Program-made: the position numbers and the translations under genes | The notes under the pieces: generated by a model | What the model saw: only the letters and a program-made list of their open reading frames with translations | The model's database searches: none | What the model was told of the DNA's origin: nothing | DNA from: Paenibacillus sp. S150 | Lineage (GTDB): Bacteria > Bacillota > Bacilli > Paenibacillales > Paenibacillaceae | Assembly: GCF_019352175.1 (NCBI RefSeq) | Contig: NZ_JACBYI010000045.1 | Span: 1 to 60,571 of the forward strand | Direction of reading: 5' to 3' | Length of the DNA stretch: 60,571 nucleotides | Part shown: positions 1 through 9,296 of the stretch, piece by piece | How positions within the stretch are numbered: position 1 is the stretch's first letter | Layout of the letters: every line of letters begins with the position of its first letter

Positions 1-952
1 CCAACCCACGGATAGCAGTGTGCCAGCCGACGACTCGCATTTTGTCTCTATGCCCAAGGGATTGAACCCCCTTGGTTTAAGGGTGAAAAACAGGGGAATT
101 GACAAATTCGTTCATAGCAGTGGAATTAGTAAAACTAATCTGGTCAAATTTGCTCCAAAGCGGTATTTAGTGGGATTTTGTATAACTAATTTGAGCATAA
201 TCAGGTTTTTTCGCTCCATCTGCCCGGATTAAGTGTACTTTTTCCCACATACGATGATCTGGAGGAGATTCTTGCAAATTAGTGGTACTTTTTCCACTTA
301 GGAAGATGCGCGAGTTCAGGAATCCACCCTTTGTGAAAGGCAGGGCTAGAAAAACCTGCATCCATTGGCGGAGCCGATGCCACCGAAGCAGCAGAAACCA
401 TAAAAAAACATCCGAAACCATCGAAGCAGTTGGAGTCATCGAAGCGCCGGAGCCGTCCAAGCATGGAGGTTATCGAAGCGCCGGAGCCGTCCAAGCATGG
501 AGGTTATCGAAGCGCCGGAGCCGTCCAAGCATCGATGCAGTCCAAGCGGTCCCAGGCACCGGAGCAACCGGAGCCTGGGAAGGCGAGGCAGCCAGGAATG
601 CGAAAGAACGGAAAACAGAAGAGCAACAGCAACGAAAGGAACGAAGGGCAACTAAGGGCAAGGGGAGGCTGAACAGCGCTTCCCCTTGCCCTTTACTCTC
701 CCTGAGTTTCTATATGGTTTCGGCTTATGCTTGGATTCTGCCGCAAAGCGCGGTTACAAATCAGGAATATTCCCCGCAGTTGCGTCCTGCACTTAACAGG
801 AGCTTTCACCTTCCAATCATTTAGCCGAAAAATCAGCACCCAAATACGAAATCTGGACCCTTACAGCAGCCCGTCAAAGACTATACAATAAATACATAGA
901 GCTGTAAGCGCTTCACCATAAATACAGACAGATAGATTTTGGAGGCCATATG
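1..952. other. intergenic region with short repeats, no convincing gene
   Basis: No open frame here has a ribosome binding site with a protein-like sequence. The open frames at 282-824 arise because the GC-rich repeat at 437-532 lacks stop codons. Around 125-300 there are short motifs such as ATTAGTaaaACTAAT and two copies of TACTTTTTCC followed by CAC, which look like fragments of dispersed repeats. The promoter of the downstream transporter operon should lie between about 820 and 940, but I could not pick convincing -35 and -10 elements. Confidence 0.6.
437..532. repeat. 34-bp tandem repeat, 2.8 copies
   Basis: Copies run 437-470, 471-504 and 505-532 (truncated). They are almost identical: the first begins with C where the others have T. 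The unit contains CGAAGCGCCGGAGCC and CCAAGCATGGAGG. The flanking sequence repeats parts of the same words (TCCAAGC, CCGGAGC), so the array is probably older than the exact copies. No function is visible. Confidence 0.85.
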
Positions 953-1942
953 ATGGAGAACAAAAGAAGCACCGAAGCAAATCCGGCGATAAAGCCGCTC
1001 CTTTCGTCAAAAATCGAAACCGGTTCAGGACCTAAAAGCTCATTTTGGAGGAGACTCCTGGCCCAGCGCCATCTGCAGACGATGGCCTTGCTCGGCGTGG
1101 TTTGGATGATTATTTTCAACTATATTCCAATGTACGGGCTGATTATTTCCTTTAAGGAATATAACATTGTGAAGTCGATTGCTGAAGCACCCTGGGTGGG
1201 GCTGGAGCATTTCAGGGAATTCTTCGATGACGAGGATTTGGTCAATGTTATCAGGAATACATTGGGCATCAGTTTAATCAAGCTGCTGATCGGATTCCCG
1301 CTGCCGATTATTTTCGCTCTTTTTCTGAATGAGATCCGTTCCTTAAGGTACAAGAAAGCGATCCAGACCATTTCGTATCTGCCCCATTTCCTCTCGTGGG
1401 TGGTGCTGGGCGGAATTCTGGCTACCTGGCTGGCGGATGTGGGGATTGTGAACAACATTCTGCTGTCGCTTCATCTGATCGATCAGCCGATTACCTATCT
1501 CGCCGAGCCCAGCTATTTCTGGACAATCATTATTTCCTCCGACATTTGGAAGGAGCTTGGCTGGTCCGCAATTATCTATCTGGCGGCCATCTCCGGGGTC
1601 TCCCCCGAAATGTATGAAGCGGCGACGATCGACGGAGCCGGACGCTTCCAGAAAATGTGGTTCGTCACTCTGCCATCGATTAAATCGACGATCAGCATTC
1701 TGTTCATCCTGGCCGTCAGCGGTGTGCTGAACTCCAACTTTGACCAGATTCTGGTGCTGCGCAATTCGCTCAATGACAGCGCCAGCAATGTAATCGACTA
1801 CTACATTTACTATACAGGGATCATCTCCAACCGCTTCTCCTACTCTGCGGCGGTCACCCTGATCAAGGCGGTTATTGCATTGATACTGCTGCTGATTGCC
1901 AATCAGGTATCCAAAAAAATAAACGACACGTCGCTGTTCTAG
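953..1942 (+). CDS. carbohydrate ABC transporter permease, LplB type
   Basis: Inner-membrane permease of a CUT1-type sugar importer, one of two partners that form the channel. The N-terminal 40 residues are hydrophilic, then about six membrane helices follow, with the cytoplasmic EAA loop (EAATIDGAGRFQ) near residues 222-233, where the shared ATPase docks. GGAGG at 941-945 is 7 bases before the ATG at 953. Another ATG at 950 is only 4 bases away, so 953 is preferred. The LplC-type partner follows 17 bases after the stop. No ATPase gene is nearby, as is usual for these systems, which borrow an MsmK/MsmX-type ATPase. The substrate is unknown; related systems import oligosaccharides released by glycoside hydrolases or lyases. 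Confidence 0.93.
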   Translation: MENKRSTEANPAIKPLLSSKIETGSGPKSSFWRRLLAQRHLQTMALLGVVWMIIFNYIPMYGLIISFKEYNIVKSIAEAPWVGLEHFREFFDDEDLVNVIRNTLGISLIKLLIGFPLPIIFALFLNEIRSLRYKKAIQTISYLPHFLSWVVLGGILATWLADVGIVNNILLSLHLIDQPITYLAEPSYFWTIIISSDIWKELGWSAIIYLAAISGVSPEMYEAATIDGAGRFQKMWFVTLPSIKSTISILFILAVSGVLNSNFDQILVLRNSLNDSASNVIDYYIYYTGIISNRFSYSAAVTLIKAVIALILLLIANQVSKKINDTSLF

Positions 1943-1959
1943 ACAAGGAGGACTTAACC

Positions 1960-2850
1960 ATGTTTGCTCTCAAGCGCAAGACGAAGGGCGAGGCCCTGTT
2001 CGATATCGTAAACAATCTGATTATGCTGTGTGTCTGCTTCCTGACGCTCTACCCCATCTGGTACGTGCTGGTCAACGCCTTCAATGACGGAAATGATGCG
2101 ATGCTGGGCGGGATTTACTGGTGGCCGCGCATGTTCAGCCTGAAGAATTTCGATGCGGTGTTCGCAAGCCCGGGCATTATGCAGGCCATGGGGATTACAG
2201 TAGCCAAAACCGTGCTGGGTGTGCTGATCCATGTGTTCTTTACGGCGATGGTGGCATATGCGCTGTCCCGCAAAGGGCTGATCGGCGGCAAATTCTACAT
2301 TCTGCTTGGCACGATTACATTGTTCTTCAACGGCGGGCTGATTCCAACCTTTCTGCTGAACAGGGACCTGCATCTGCTGGATAATTTTCTGGTCTATATT
2401 ATTCCGGTGATGTTCAGCTTTTTCGATCTCATCATCTTCATGACCTTCTTCCGGGAAATACCCGAGGGACTGGAGGAGGCGGCGCGGATCGACGGAGCGA
2501 ATGACTGGTCAATTTTCCTGCGGGTCGTGCTTCCGGTATCCATGCCTGTCATTGCAACGATTGCCCTCTTCCATGGGGTGTACCAGTGGAATGATTATTT
2601 TGCCGGGATCATCTATATCAATAATCCGGATCTGCAGCCGATTCAGACCTACCTGTTCCGGGTTGTGGCCCAATCCAGCTCCAACCAGATGATGGTCGCC
2701 GTGCAGGGCAGCAGTGTAACCAAAAGCGTAACCTCCCAGTCCATCAAGCTGGCTACCATGGTGGTTACCACGCTGCCGATAGTGTTTGTCTATCCGTTCC
2801 TGCAGCGCTATTTCGTCAAAGGCATGATGATCGGCTCAATCAAGGGCTGA
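1960..2850 (+). CDS. carbohydrate ABC transporter permease, LplC/YtcP type
   Basis: Second permease of the CUT1 importer. The protein has 296 residues, about six membrane helices and an EAA loop (EAARIDGANDW) near residue 173. It ends in VKGMMIGSIKG, the typical C-terminus of LplC/YtcP proteins. AAGGAGG ends 8 bases before the ATG. It is cotranscribed with the LplB-type gene, and the binding protein follows after a 116-base gap holding a nested stem-loop. Confidence 0.94.
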   Translation: MFALKRKTKGEALFDIVNNLIMLCVCFLTLYPIWYVLVNAFNDGNDAMLGGIYWWPRMFSLKNFDAVFASPGIMQAMGITVAKTVLGVLIHVFFTAMVAYALSRKGLIGGKFYILLGTITLFFNGGLIPTFLLNRDLHLLDNFLVYIIPVMFSFFDLIIFMTFFREIPEGLEEAARIDGANDWSIFLRVVLPVSMPVIATIALFHGVYQWNDYFAGIIYINNPDLQPIQTYLFRVVAQSSSNQMMVAVQGSSVTKSVTSQSIKLATMVVTTLPIVFVYPFLQRYFVKGMMIGSIKG

Positions 2851-2886
2851 GGCCTGATTCCGGGCTAAGCAACCAAGCAACGGGAT

Positions 2887-2926
2887 AACTCCTCCGGCGC
2901 CCGCCGCTAAAGCGGGTTATGGAGTT
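2887..2926 (+). other. nested intercistronic stem-loop
   Basis: Outer arms AACTCC (2887-2892) and GGAGTT (2921-2926) enclose inner arms CCCGC (2900-2904) and GCGGG (2912-2916). It lies between the permease genes and the binding-protein gene and has no T tract, so it is not a standard terminator. In comparable operons such stems stabilise the binding-protein mRNA or set transport stoichiometry. That role is inferred here. Confidence 0.6.
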
Positions 2927-2966
2927 GAGCTTATAATCTACAATCTTAGAAAAGGGGTAAATAAGC

Positions 2967-4655
2967 ATGGGCATGAAACGCAAGCCAAAGGCAATGGTGC
3001 TGCTGCTCTTGGGGCTGGTGCTGGCATTCTCGGCAACAGGCTGTTCAAGCGGCAATAATGCGGGTAACAATGGCAAGGATAACGCGGGGAACGGAACGAA
3101 TGCGGCAGAGGCCACAAAAGCACCGGCAGCGACTGCGGTCTCGGCGGATGAGCCTGGCTGGAAAAGCGACACCTCACCCATTACGTTTGACTGGTATCTG
3201 AATTTTGCCTGGTTTCCGAATAAATGGGGTGTGGACCCTACCTCCCAATATGTAACGAAAAAGACAGGGGTAAATATCAACTTCATCGTACCGGCAGGGA
3301 ACGAGAATGAGAAGCTCAATACGCTGATTGCATCCGGCAAGCTGCCTGACTTCATTACTCTCGGCTTCTGGGAGGATGCAATCAAGAAGATGATCGAAGG
3401 CGAACTGGTGCTGCCGCTGAACAAGCTGGCCGAAGAATATGATCCATACTTCTTCAAAGTGTCCGATGCCGACAAGCTGGGCTGGTATACTCAACCGGAC
3501 GGTAATGTATACGGCTATCCCAACTCCTCTTCTTCACCGGCTGACTATAAAAAATACGGCGAAAACTATGTCTCCAACCAAACGTTTGTCGTCCGCAAGG
3601 ATATCTATGAAGCGATTGGCAGTCCGGATATGCGCACACCTGAAGGCTTCCTGAACGCATTGAAGCTGGCGAAGGAGAAATACCCTGAAATCAACGGCCA
3701 GCCGATTATACCGCTTGGTCTGCATGAGTTCACCGAGAACGGCAACGACTCGCTGGAAGGCTATATTCAGAACTTCCTGAACATTCCATGGGAGAAGGAC
3801 GGCAAGGTCTATGACCGTGAAACCGATCCTGAGTATGTACGCTGGATGAAGACACTCCGCCAGGCCAACCAGGACGGACTGCTGGCTAAGGATATTTTCA
3901 TTGACAAACGTGCTCAAATGGAAGAAAAGATTGCGCAGGGCCGTTATTTCGCCATGCTCTATCAACGTACTGACTTTGCTTCCCAGCTCGGCACCATTTA
4001 TCAAAAAAATCCGGAGCAAACCTATATTGCTGTAGACGGACCCGCGAACACCAAGCTGGACCCTCCGGCGCTGAACGGCCCGGGAATTTCCGGCTGGACA
4101 GTAACGCTGATCTCCAAGGATGTTAAGGATAAGGCGCGTGCCATCAAATTCCTCAGCTACCTGAACAGCGAGGAAGGCAACAAGGATCTTTACCTGGGCG
4201 AAAAAGGGGTCAGCTATGATACAATTGACGGGAAAGACCAGTTTCTTCCTGAAGCCTTTGATCTGATGAATAAGGACCGTGCGGCATTCGACAAGCAATA
4301 TGGCTCGTCCTTTACATTCTGGATGATGCAGAATACCAATATCACGGATCAATGGCTGCCTAAATCGGTGGAGCCGTTCAAACAGCTGGAAGACTGGACC
4401 CGCGGCAAAGCGGTCAACACCTCGGAATTCCAGCAGATTGACCCTACAGGCAACTCGCCTGAAGGCATAATCGCCACCAAGCTGAAGAATCTGCGCGGCA
4501 AAACGCTGCCGAAGCTGCTGATGGCTTCCTCCGACGCCGAGTTCGATAAGCTCTGGAACGAATATCTGGAGAAGAAAGAAAAGGAAGGCCAGGCAACCTT
4601 CGATGCCTACCGCCAGACGAAATATGAAGAGAACAAGAAAAAGCTTGGAATGTAA
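2967..4655 (+). CDS. extracellular sugar-binding lipoprotein, LplA type
   Basis: Substrate-binding component of the importer, anchored outside the membrane by a lipid. The signal peptide has a KRKPK head, a long leucine-rich core and a lipobox ATGC with the lipidated Cys at residue 26. A Gly/Asn/Ala/Thr-rich linker follows, then a family-1 type solute-binding fold. With 562 residues it is long, like LplA proteins that bind oligosaccharides. The ATG has an AAAGGGG site 9 bases upstream. An intrinsic terminator follows the stop, so the two-component genes downstream probably have their own promoter or depend on readthrough. Confidence 0.92.
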   Translation: MGMKRKPKAMVLLLLGLVLAFSATGCSSGNNAGNNGKDNAGNGTNAAEATKAPAATAVSADEPGWKSDTSPITFDWYLNFAWFPNKWGVDPTSQYVTKKTGVNINFIVPAGNENEKLNTLIASGKLPDFITLGFWEDAIKKMIEGELVLPLNKLAEEYDPYFFKVSDADKLGWYTQPDGNVYGYPNSSSSPADYKKYGENYVSNQTFVVRKDIYEAIGSPDMRTPEGFLNALKLAKEKYPEINGQPIIPLGLHEFTENGNDSLEGYIQNFLNIPWEKDGKVYDRETDPEYVRWMKTLRQANQDGLLAKDIFIDKRAQMEEKIAQGRYFAMLYQRTDFASQLGTIYQKNPEQTYIAVDGPANTKLDPPALNGPGISGWTVTLISKDVKDKARAIKFLSYLNSEEGNKDLYLGEKGVSYDTIDGKDQFLPEAFDLMNKDRAAFDKQYGSSFTFWMMQNTNITDQWLPKSVEPFKQLEDWTRGKAVNTSEFQQIDPTGNSPEGIIATKLKNLRGKTLPKLLMASSDAEFDKLWNEYLEKKEKEGQATFDAYRQTKYEENKKKLGM

Positions 4656-4670
4656 TCCTTTATAAATATG

Positions 4671-4706
4671 CCCAATTGCCCGCAGACCGCGGGCTTTTGG
4701 GTTATT
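4671..4706 (+). terminator. intrinsic terminator after the binding-protein gene
   Basis: Stem GCCCGC (4678-4683) and GCGGGC (4689-4694) with loop AGACC. The stem is extended by CCCAA and TTGGG outside, and T-rich sequence follows. It lies 16 bases past the stop codon. Confidence 0.75.
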
Positions 4707-4722
4707 TTCTTCAATATACCGA

Positions 4723-4805
4723 CTGAAACGGCATCTGAAAGCGACACTAGCAGCGCTGCTTGGGAGGTGCCGGCTCCCTTTTAAAGGACGGCGGAGCCGT
4801 TTCAG
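4723..4805. repeat. dispersed palindromic repeat, copy 1
   Basis: Outer arms CTGAAACGGC (4723-4732) and GCCGTTTCAG (4796-4805) enclose an inner stem CGGCTCC/GGAGCCG (4771-4777 and 4793-4799) with AAAGGACGGC in the loop. The same elements (AAACGG, AAGGACG, CCGTTTC) recur at 19,934, 21,933 and 22,035. It sits just upstream of the histidine kinase gene. Confidence 0.65.
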
Positions 4806-4833
4806 CTTCTTATTCTGCGGCCTTTGAGGCGAG

Positions 4834-6750
4834 GTGTACAAGACACAGGTGAGCATGCGCAAACGAACTGGGGCATTATGGAGCTCCTTCAGCTATTGGT
4901 GGGGACGGAGATCGCTGCAAAGCCGGCTGGTGGCAGCCTATATATTCATTATTCTGGGCCCCTGCCTGCTGGTGTCCCTTTATTCCTACAGAGCGATCAA
5001 CAATACGTACGTCCGCGACGCCGTGGACAAGAACAGCTATTTGCTGGAAATGGAAAAGCTGCATATCCTCAATCAGATCGAAGCCATGGAACGGGCGGCG
5101 CAGATGGCGTATTCCGACAAGGTAATCCAGAATTATCTGGTGAATGAGAGCGACCCGACGCTCGGGGAACTGATTGATTTCAATACAACGACCTTTGTGA
5201 ATTTGAACCGGATTCAATTCAACAATCCGAATATTGAGCATTTGCGGCTGTATTCGGGCAGCAAGGAGGTGCATGAGATCTGGCCGATTATTTTCCGGGA
5301 GGACCGGGTGTCCATGGAGCCTTGGTTTCAAAAGGCCCTGGAGCTGAACGGGCAGGAGCTGTGGTCCTTTCAGAGTGATGACCCCGATCTTATGCAGCGC
5401 TACTCCGGCGATCCTCCCAAAGGACAGCCCAAAGTCTCTTTGCTGCGGGAGATCAGCATTCCGGCCGGACACCATGTCGGCATGATTCAGGTCGATATGC
5501 TGCTCAGCCGCTTCACACCGAAAACGTATACCGCTGTGCGCGATAACCAGTCACAAATGTTCATTGCGGGCGATGGAATGCAGCTGTTTACGCGTTCCGA
5601 CAACTCCTTTGTGCAGAAATATCCGGAGCTGGCCGGGGCCATTGCCGGGCGCTTGCTGAAGTACGGGGGAACCGGGGAGTGGGATATCCATTACAAGGAG
5701 AACGGCAACTCCTTTCTGCTGATTCAGACGCCGCTTGCGCAGATTGGCGCTTCACTGGTGAATGTAGTGTCGATGGAAGAGGTCATGAAGGATATATCGC
5801 ATACCCGCAATCTGATTATCGGGCTGAATATCGGCTTCATCTTCCTGGTAACGGCTATCGCTTATGTGTTGAATGCCTTCATTCTGAAGAACCTGCGCCG
5901 GCTGACGGAAACGATGAAAAGAGTGCGCAGAGGCGAGGTCTACACGGGCATGAGCATCCGTGGAGGCGGGGAGGTTGGCGAGCTGGCGCATCATTTCTCC
6001 AAGCTGATGAACACGATCAATACGCTGGTGGCCCAGGCGGTGAACAAGCAGGCGCTCTCCAAGGAGGCGGAGCTGCGTACCCTGCATAACCAGATTGATG
6101 CCCATTTTCTGTACAATACGCTGGAAAATATTAAAATGCTGGCAGAAATCGAGAATCAGCGGGGCATCTCCGATGCGCTGACCTCGCTCGGCGGCATGAT
6201 GCGCTATAACTTCAAATGGTCCGGAGAGTATGTGAAGCTGCGGGATGAGATTCGCCATATCGAGAATTACATAGAGGTGATGAATATCCGGTTTGAGTAT
6301 CCCGTTCTCCTGGAGCTTTCAATCGATGCTCTTTATCTGGAGCTGGAGGTCCTGAAGATGTCGCTGCAGCCGATTGTGGAGAACAGTGTGAAGCATGCCT
6401 GGTCGGCCGGAGAGGAAGAGCCTCAGAACCGCACGATCTGCATCCAGCTTTCGGAGGCGGAGGAGGATATCTTTATTGCGATCCGCGATAACGGGTCCGG
6501 CCTGACGCCGGAGCGGCTGTCGGAGCTGCATGCCTCCATTTACGCCAAAGAGGAGCCCGGCACGGATGCTTCCGGATCGGCAGCCGGAGGCTACAGAGTG
6601 GGCGGCATTGGACTGCGCAATGTACATCAGCGGCTGCAGCTGTTCTACGGGGAAGCATACGGGCTGGAGGTTCAGAGTGAAGCGGGGAAATGGACGACGG
6701 TGTTCATGACGCTGCCCAAAGTTCTTTTGACAGGGGATAGACAGACATGA
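4834..6750 (+). CDS. sensor histidine kinase, YesM family
   Basis: Membrane sensor kinase with two membrane helices (about residues 30-55 and 312-335), a roughly 250-residue extracellular sensing region, a HAMP segment, a His_kinase domain (DAHFLYNTLENI; phosphorylated His about residue 424) and a C-terminal ATPase domain (NSVKHAW, DNGSGL, GIGLRNV). This layout is typical of kinases paired with AraC-type regulators next to Lpl-type sugar importers. The start is uncertain: GTG at 4834, GTG at 4849 and ATG at 4855 are all in frame and none has an ideal binding site. The stop overlaps the response regulator start by 4 bases (ATGA), so the two are translationally coupled. Confidence 0.92.
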   Translation: MYKTQVSMRKRTGALWSSFSYWWGRRSLQSRLVAAYIFIILGPCLLVSLYSYRAINNTYVRDAVDKNSYLLEMEKLHILNQIEAMERAAQMAYSDKVIQNYLVNESDPTLGELIDFNTTTFVNLNRIQFNNPNIEHLRLYSGSKEVHEIWPIIFREDRVSMEPWFQKALELNGQELWSFQSDDPDLMQRYSGDPPKGQPKVSLLREISIPAGHHVGMIQVDMLLSRFTPKTYTAVRDNQSQMFIAGDGMQLFTRSDNSFVQKYPELAGAIAGRLLKYGGTGEWDIHYKENGNSFLLIQTPLAQIGASLVNVVSMEEVMKDISHTRNLIIGLNIGFIFLVTAIAYVLNAFILKNLRRLTETMKRVRRGEVYTGMSIRGGGEVGELAHHFSKLMNTINTLVAQAVNKQALSKEAELRTLHNQIDAHFLYNTLENIKMLAEIENQRGISDALTSLGGMMRYNFKWSGEYVKLRDEIRHIENYIEVMNIRFEYPVLLELSIDALYLELEVLKMSLQPIVENSVKHAWSAGEEEPQNRTICIQLSEAEEDIFIAIRDNGSGLTPERLSELHASIYAKEEPGTDASGSAAGGYRVGGIGLRNVHQRLQLFYGEAYGLEVQSEAGKWTTVFMTLPKVLLTGDRQT

Positions 6751-8336
6751 AGAAGCTGCTGATTATAGATGATGAAAAGATGATCCGCCAGGGTCTGCAG
6801 GCCATGATTGAACGGGAATATCCCACCGAATACAGCATCGCGCTCGCGGGGAACGGTGCAGAGGCGCTGGCGCTCTACAGGCAGGAACGGAGGGATATTA
6901 TTATTACCGATATCCGCATGCCGGTGATGGATGGAATCACCCTGCTGGAGCGGCTGGCTGCTGAAGCGGAGCCTGGCAGCGAAGGGCCGGCAGTCGTTAT
7001 CCTGAGCGGCTACGATGATTTCGAATATGCCAAAAGCGCCATCCGCTACCGCGTCAAGGACTATCTGCTGAAACCGATCCGCCGCGAGGAGCTGTTCGGG
7101 ATTCTGGAGCAAATCCGCCGGGAGTGGAAGGAGCGGGAGTCCAGCACCCAGAAGCTTGCACAGGAGGCGGAGGGCTACCGCCAGGAGCTGCGCACCGCCC
7201 GCCTGAGCGCACTGCTGATGCAGGAGGCGGCGGTGCCGACAATGGAGCAGCAGCAGGAGCTGAGCCGGCTGCCGGTTCCTTTTACGGTGGGTGTGCTGAA
7301 TTTCTATTACAAAGACGGGGCGCGGATGAAGCCGGAGGAAGTGCAGGGGCTGATCGAACGGATGAGCGGACCGCTGGCAGAGCGGTTTGCGGAGGTTCTT
7401 ACCGATTGGGAAGGGAAGCTGGTGCTGGTCGGAAGCGGCAAGGAGGAATTTCTGGAGCTGTCCCGGCAGGCTGCCGCAAGAGAGCTGGGGGGGCTGCTCA
7501 TTGGCATCGGCGGGGAAAGCCGGAATCCGGCGGAATTCCGCACAGGCTACAAGGAAGCCTGCCGCGCACTGCAGTATACCTTCCTGCCGCCGCAGGCGAG
7601 CTTCATGGACTATGCGGAGCTGCGGGAAGGACGGCTGCGTTTTCCATTGCCGGAGGAGGAGCTCCGCAAGCTGCTGAATATGCTCGGCACCGACCGCGAG
7701 AAGGAAATCAAAAGCTTGCTGGGAAGTATTTTTCAGCTCGATCATTTGCAGCATTTGGATTTAGCGTATCTTGAAAGTGTGGGCCGCAGCATGAACGAAC
7801 GGGTGCTGGACGAGGTGTTCCGCCTGCATGGGGAAGCCTCCGTAGAAGTGCTGAAGCTGTACCGTACGGTTGGCAATTTGTATAATTTCCGCCATTTTCA
7901 CGACTATTACCGGGCACTGGAGCATTTGCTCATTACGGTGAACGATTATATTATAGGAATTAAATCCTGCCACACAGAGCATGCCGACATGGAGGAAGCA
8001 TTGGCCTACATTGAGGCGAATTATGCCCGCCCGCTGAATATGGCGATGGTGAGCAATCATGTGTCGCTTAACTATTCTTATTTCAGCGAGGCCTTCAAGG
8101 CGTATACCGGAGAAAGCTTTGTGCTGTATTTGAAAAGAGTCCGCATCCGCCACGCCAAGGCGCTGCTCTCCGAGAACCGCATCAAGCTGGCCGGGGTCTC
8201 CGAAGCGGTCGGCTTCGAGAACAGCAAACAGTTTGCCCGCGTGTTCAAGGAGCTGGAAGGCATTTCGCCCGGCGAGTACCGCGCCAAGCTGCTGCTGGAG
8301 CGCTATTCCGGACGTATGGGGGATAAGGAATCGTAA
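6747..8336 (+). CDS. response regulator with AraC-type DNA-binding domain, YesN family
   Basis: Cytoplasmic partner of the preceding kinase. The receiver domain covers about residues 1-120, with acidic pocket DDE at 8-10, phospho-acceptor Asp55 in TDIRMPVMDG and the conserved Lys in LLKPIR. A long middle region follows, then two AraC helix-turn-helix motifs from about residue 420 (MVSNHVSLNYSYFSEAFK and VSEAVGFENSKQFARVFK). It probably activates the Lpl-type importer upstream in response to the extracellular sugar. Overlap of 4 bases with the kinase indicates coupling. The next gene begins only 22 bases after the stop. Confidence 0.94.
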   Translation: MKKLLIIDDEKMIRQGLQAMIEREYPTEYSIALAGNGAEALALYRQERRDIIITDIRMPVMDGITLLERLAAEAEPGSEGPAVVILSGYDDFEYAKSAIRYRVKDYLLKPIRREELFGILEQIRREWKERESSTQKLAQEAEGYRQELRTARLSALLMQEAAVPTMEQQQELSRLPVPFTVGVLNFYYKDGARMKPEEVQGLIERMSGPLAERFAEVLTDWEGKLVLVGSGKEEFLELSRQAAARELGGLLIGIGGESRNPAEFRTGYKEACRALQYTFLPPQASFMDYAELREGRLRFPLPEEELRKLLNMLGTDREKEIKSLLGSIFQLDHLQHLDLAYLESVGRSMNERVLDEVFRLHGEASVEVLKLYRTVGNLYNFRHFHDYYRALEHLLITVNDYIIGIKSCHTEHADMEEALAYIEANYARPLNMAMVSNHVSLNYSYFSEAFKAYTGESFVLYLKRVRIRHAKALLSENRIKLAGVSEAVGFENSKQFARVFKELEGISPGEYRAKLLLERYSGRMGDKES

Positions 8337-8358
8337 GTTAACAGGGGTGAGGCGCCGA

Positions 8359-9162
8359 ATGGAAGAGATACACGGAGAATTAATTACAGTTGAGACGCTT
8401 GCATCCGGCTTTCGGAGGCTGGGTGTACGGGAGGGGATGACACTGCTGCTGCATTCCTCCTTTAAATCGCTGGGCCAGTGGGTGGCCGGCGGGCCGGTCG
8501 CCGTTATTCTTGCGCTGGAGCAGGCGCTGGGGGAAGAAGGAACGCTGGTGATGCCCACGCATTCATCGGATCTGACCGATCCGTCCGGCTGGAGCAATCC
8601 GCCGGTGCCGGAGACATGGTGGCAGGGCATCCGTGAGCACATGCCGGCCTATGATCCGGATCTTACGCTGCTGCGGGGGATGGGAATTATCCCCGAGACC
8701 TTCCGCAAGCAAAAGGGAGTCAGGCGCAGCAGCCATCCGGTCCATTCCTTTGCCGCCTGGGGCAAGCACAGGGATGAGATCATTGACGGGCATGCGCTGG
8801 AATATGGGCTTGGCGAGCGTTCGCCTTTGGCCCGGATTTATGATCGGGCCGGAAGTATACTGCTGCTGGGCGTGGACAATTTCAACAACACTTCGCTGCA
8901 TCTGGCCGAATGCCGGGCGGAGTATGCCGGCAAGCAGGAGGTCATTGCCGGAGCGCCAATGCTGGTCGATGGAGCCAGACAATGGGTGGAATTCAGGGAC
9001 TATAACTGGAATTCGGATGATTTTGCCGCTATTGGCGGGGACTTCGGACGGGAGACGGGGCAGATAGCCTATGGAAGGGTCGCAGCGGCCGCAGCCCAGC
9101 TCATTCCGCAGCGCGAGATTGTGGACTATGCGGTGAAATGGCTCGAGCAGAGGCGGGTGTAG
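8359..9162 (+). CDS. AAC(3)-type N-acetyltransferase family protein
   Basis: Member of the aminoglycoside 3-N-acetyltransferase fold family, 267 residues. Recognisable features are LLLHSSFKSLG near residue 30, a TLVMPTHSSDLTDP strand-loop near 60 and the RRSSHPVHSFAAWG segment near 118 carrying the conserved His and Ser. The family moves acetyl from acetyl-CoA to an amine. Many chromosomal members, such as YokD and FrbF relatives, do not act on antibiotics. The ATG at 8359 has AGGGGTGAGG just upstream; extending the frame upstream only reads the response regulator gene out of frame. Its place 22 bases behind a YesMN pair suggests it could act on an amino sugar, which is inference. Drug resistance cannot be concluded. 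Confidence 0.85.
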   Translation: MEEIHGELITVETLASGFRRLGVREGMTLLLHSSFKSLGQWVAGGPVAVILALEQALGEEGTLVMPTHSSDLTDPSGWSNPPVPETWWQGIREHMPAYDPDLTLLRGMGIIPETFRKQKGVRRSSHPVHSFAAWGKHRDEIIDGHALEYGLGERSPLARIYDRAGSILLLGVDNFNNTSLHLAECRAEYAGKQEVIAGAPMLVDGARQWVEFRDYNWNSDDFAAIGGDFGRETGQIAYGRVAAAAAQLIPQREIVDYAVKWLEQRRV

Positions 9163-9296
9163 CTGGGCCGGCAGGTGCGTGTGCGCCGCCCGGAAGTCCA
9201 GGCATTCTCCGCAGCCGCGGCAACACCCGGATGAAGGTATCAGCTTCAGCTTATCAGTATAGCTTATATAGTGCTTTACAAAAGGAGTGGGATTTC

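Noticed and set aside
282..824. 180-codon open frame at the left end
   Set aside because: It is open only because the GC-rich tandem repeat lacks stops; no binding site and low-complexity product.
902..916. CTGTAAGCGCTTCAC as a fourth cre site before the first transporter operon
   Set aside because: It shares TGTAAGCG with true sites but misses three consensus positions, including the 3' half; too weak to list.
7124..7774. 216-codon frame inside the YesN-type gene
   Set aside because: Gly/Ala/Arg-rich shadow of a GC-rich gene in another frame.
8233..8358. Longer N-terminus of the acetyltransferase
   Set aside because: This part is the response regulator gene read in another frame; a good binding site exists for ATG 8359.
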